Below are positions 6,053 to 7,039 of a stretch of 7,039 nt of DNA, piece by piece. This DNA is from an uncultured Lachnospiraceae bacterium (lineage in GTDB: Bacteria; Bacillota; Clostridia; Lachnospirales; Lachnospiraceae). Both the position numbers and the translations under genes were made by a program. Where the stretch lies: assembly GCA_947565255.1 (NCBI GenBank), contig CANOFI010000124.1:1-7039 (forward strand). The letters are read 5' to 3'. The notes under the pieces were generated by a model. The model saw only the letters and a program-made list of their open reading frames with translations, searched no databases and had not been told where the DNA came from. How positions within the stretch are numbered: the stretch's first letter is position 1; each line of letters begins with the position of its first letter.

Positions 6053-7003
6053 ATGAACCATATCATTTCAAAATTACTGATTTATAAAAATATGCCGCAG
6101 GATTCCATTTTGATGGAGCTTGGTGATATTTTCAGGCAGATGAAGGAAAAGACACAGACAAAGGATGAGTTGGTAACCCGCGTTTACCAGCAGATGAACC
6201 GGATTCTGGCAGTGGCAACCGATTATGGGTTTAACAAAAATTTATGGCATAATTACCTGACTTTTCTGCTCATTACCAACGAAAATCCTTTTAGTCTGAC
6301 ATGCGAGAAAACGGGTGCCAGCGACGGCAGTGTGAATGAGTTTGCCAAAGGCGACTTTAAAGCGTTTATGGCACTGTTTGCATATGATTTTTCAACAATA
6401 GAACAGGAATTATCCATTGACTGCTTCAGCCGTATTTCGAATTACAGGGCGATTGAGAAGAAAGAGCTGATGTATAATAAAAGTGTCAGTGAAAAGGTGC
6501 AGGCCTTGAGCGAACAGCTTGAGCAGGCGCAGGACGAAGGACAGTTCTTTGATTATGTGACGCAGTTTTATAAGGATTATGGTGTTGGAATGTTCGGTTT
6601 GAATAAGGCATTCCGGATTTCGGGGCGTGAGGGAACCAGAATACAATTCCAGCCGATTAACAATATGGATAAGGTCATGCTGCATGACCTCATCGGATAT
6701 GAGATTCAGAAAAAGAAGCTTGTGGATAACACAAAGGCATTTGTTGAGGGAAAAAAGGCTAACAATGTGCTGCTGTTTGGAGACAGCGGAACCGGGAAGT
6801 CTACAAGCATAAAAGCGATCGTCAATGAATTTTACCTGCAGGGACTGCGTATGATTGAAATCTATAAGCACCAGTTTCAGGATTTGTCCAATGTGATTGC
6901 ACAGATTAAAAACCGCAATTATAAATTCATCATTTATATGGATGATTTGTCATTTGAGGAATTTGAAATTGAGTACAAATTTTTAAAGGCAGGCAGTTGT
7001 TAA
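6053..7003 (+). CDS. DUF815-family AAA ATPase, C-terminus lost
   Basis: The product is an ATP-binding protein of the DUF815 family, widespread in Clostridia and of unknown cellular role. It has a helical N-terminal part (1-200), then HDLIGYEIQKKKLVDNTKAF (211-230), Walker A GDSGTGKS (243-250) and Walker B FIIYMDDLSF (292-301). FEEFEIEYKFLKA (301-313) is also typical. Family members then continue with a sequence like VIEGG and the rest of the ATPase core, for a length I recall as roughly 420-450 residues. Here the frame instead runs GSC and stops at 7001-7003. Residues of the second half of the AAA domain (sensor and arginine-finger region) are absent, so the product is probably inactive. The start is ATG at 6053, one base after the foldase stop, with GAGG at 6043-6046. 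Family identity is firm to residue 313; the cause of the truncation is inferred. Confidence 0.8.
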   Translation: MNHIISKLLIYKNMPQDSILMELGDIFRQMKEKTQTKDELVTRVYQQMNRILAVATDYGFNKNLWHNYLTFLLITNENPFSLTCEKTGASDGSVNEFAKGDFKAFMALFAYDFSTIEQELSIDCFSRISNYRAIEKKELMYNKSVSEKVQALSEQLEQAQDEGQFFDYVTQFYKDYGVGMFGLNKAFRISGREGTRIQFQPINNMDKVMLHDLIGYEIQKKKLVDNTKAFVEGKKANNVLLFGDSGTGKSTSIKAIVNEFYLQGLRMIEIYKHQFQDLSNVIAQIKNRNYKFIIYMDDLSFEEFEIEYKFLKAGSC

Positions 7004-7039
7004 AAGTTATTTACTCTCAAAAGAGACTTACAGAGGATT
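6992..7039. mobile_element. possible end of an inserted element or rearrangement junction
   Basis: After codon 313 of the ATPase gene (ending at 6991) no reading frame continues the DUF815 sequence. The other frames give AVVKSYLLSKETYRG and QLLKVIYSQKRLTED, neither of which I recognise as the family. The boundary carries a tandem GGCA GGCA (6988-6995). The stretch is AT-rich and resembles non-coding end sequence of an insertion sequence, but no transposase, second end or target duplication is visible, so no family can be named. Confidence 0.3.

Noticed and set aside
6988..7039. A simple 4-base GGCA duplication as the only cause of the ATPase truncation.
   Set aside because: Removing one GGCA restores only KAV; the following VKSYLLSKETYRG still does not match the DUF815 continuation.

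Overview
This window looks like a chromosomal segment of an anaerobic, spore-forming Firmicute of class Clostridia, most likely Lachnospiraceae. The evidence is the sporulation genes, strong AGGAGG-type ribosome binding sites, moderate GC with AT-rich spacers, and the companions of the sporulation genes: a TPR membrane protein, a PrsA/SurA-like membrane-anchored protein and a DUF815 ATPase. Every supported gene is on the + strand. The assignment comes from protein recognition by eye, not from a search.

Layout. At 1-937 lies the 3' part of a membrane-anchored TPR protein gene. Its 5' side is cut by the window edge and is also out of frame or stopped near position 50. A strong intrinsic terminator (968-1000) and a nested hairpin (1003-1054) separate it from the next unit. 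At 1116-2628 is the spoIIA operon, spoIIAA-spoIIAB-sigF: the anti-anti-sigma factor, the anti-sigma kinase and the first forespore sigma factor. At 2756-4320 follow spoVAA, spoVAB and spoVAC, membrane components of the spore dipicolinic acid channel, preceded by a good candidate sigma-G promoter (2670-2698). At 4321-4629 there is a 309-base gap where spoVAD and spoVAE would be expected. It holds no intact gene, a possible short coding remnant, and a vegetative-type promoter (4516-4544). At 4630-6051 is a membrane-anchored foldase-like protein. One base after its stop codon, at 6053-7003, is a DUF815-family AAA ATPase that loses its family sequence just after Walker B. The last 48 bases look foreign, as if a mobile element or rearrangement begins there.

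How the genes work together. SpoIIAB holds sigma-F inactive, and dephosphorylated SpoIIAA releases it in the forespore. Sigma-F then leads to sigma-G, which in known spore formers drives spoVA. The sigF-spoVAA adjacency with a separate sigma-G-like promoter between them therefore places two successive forespore stages side by side. The foldase and the ATPase form a separate two-gene unit with its own promoter.

I found no undescribed system such as a defence island, CRISPR array or toxin-antitoxin pair. The points most worth checking are the spoVA operon stopping after spoVAC, the interrupted DUF815 gene, the disrupted start of the TPR gene, and the nested hairpin upstream of spoIIAA.
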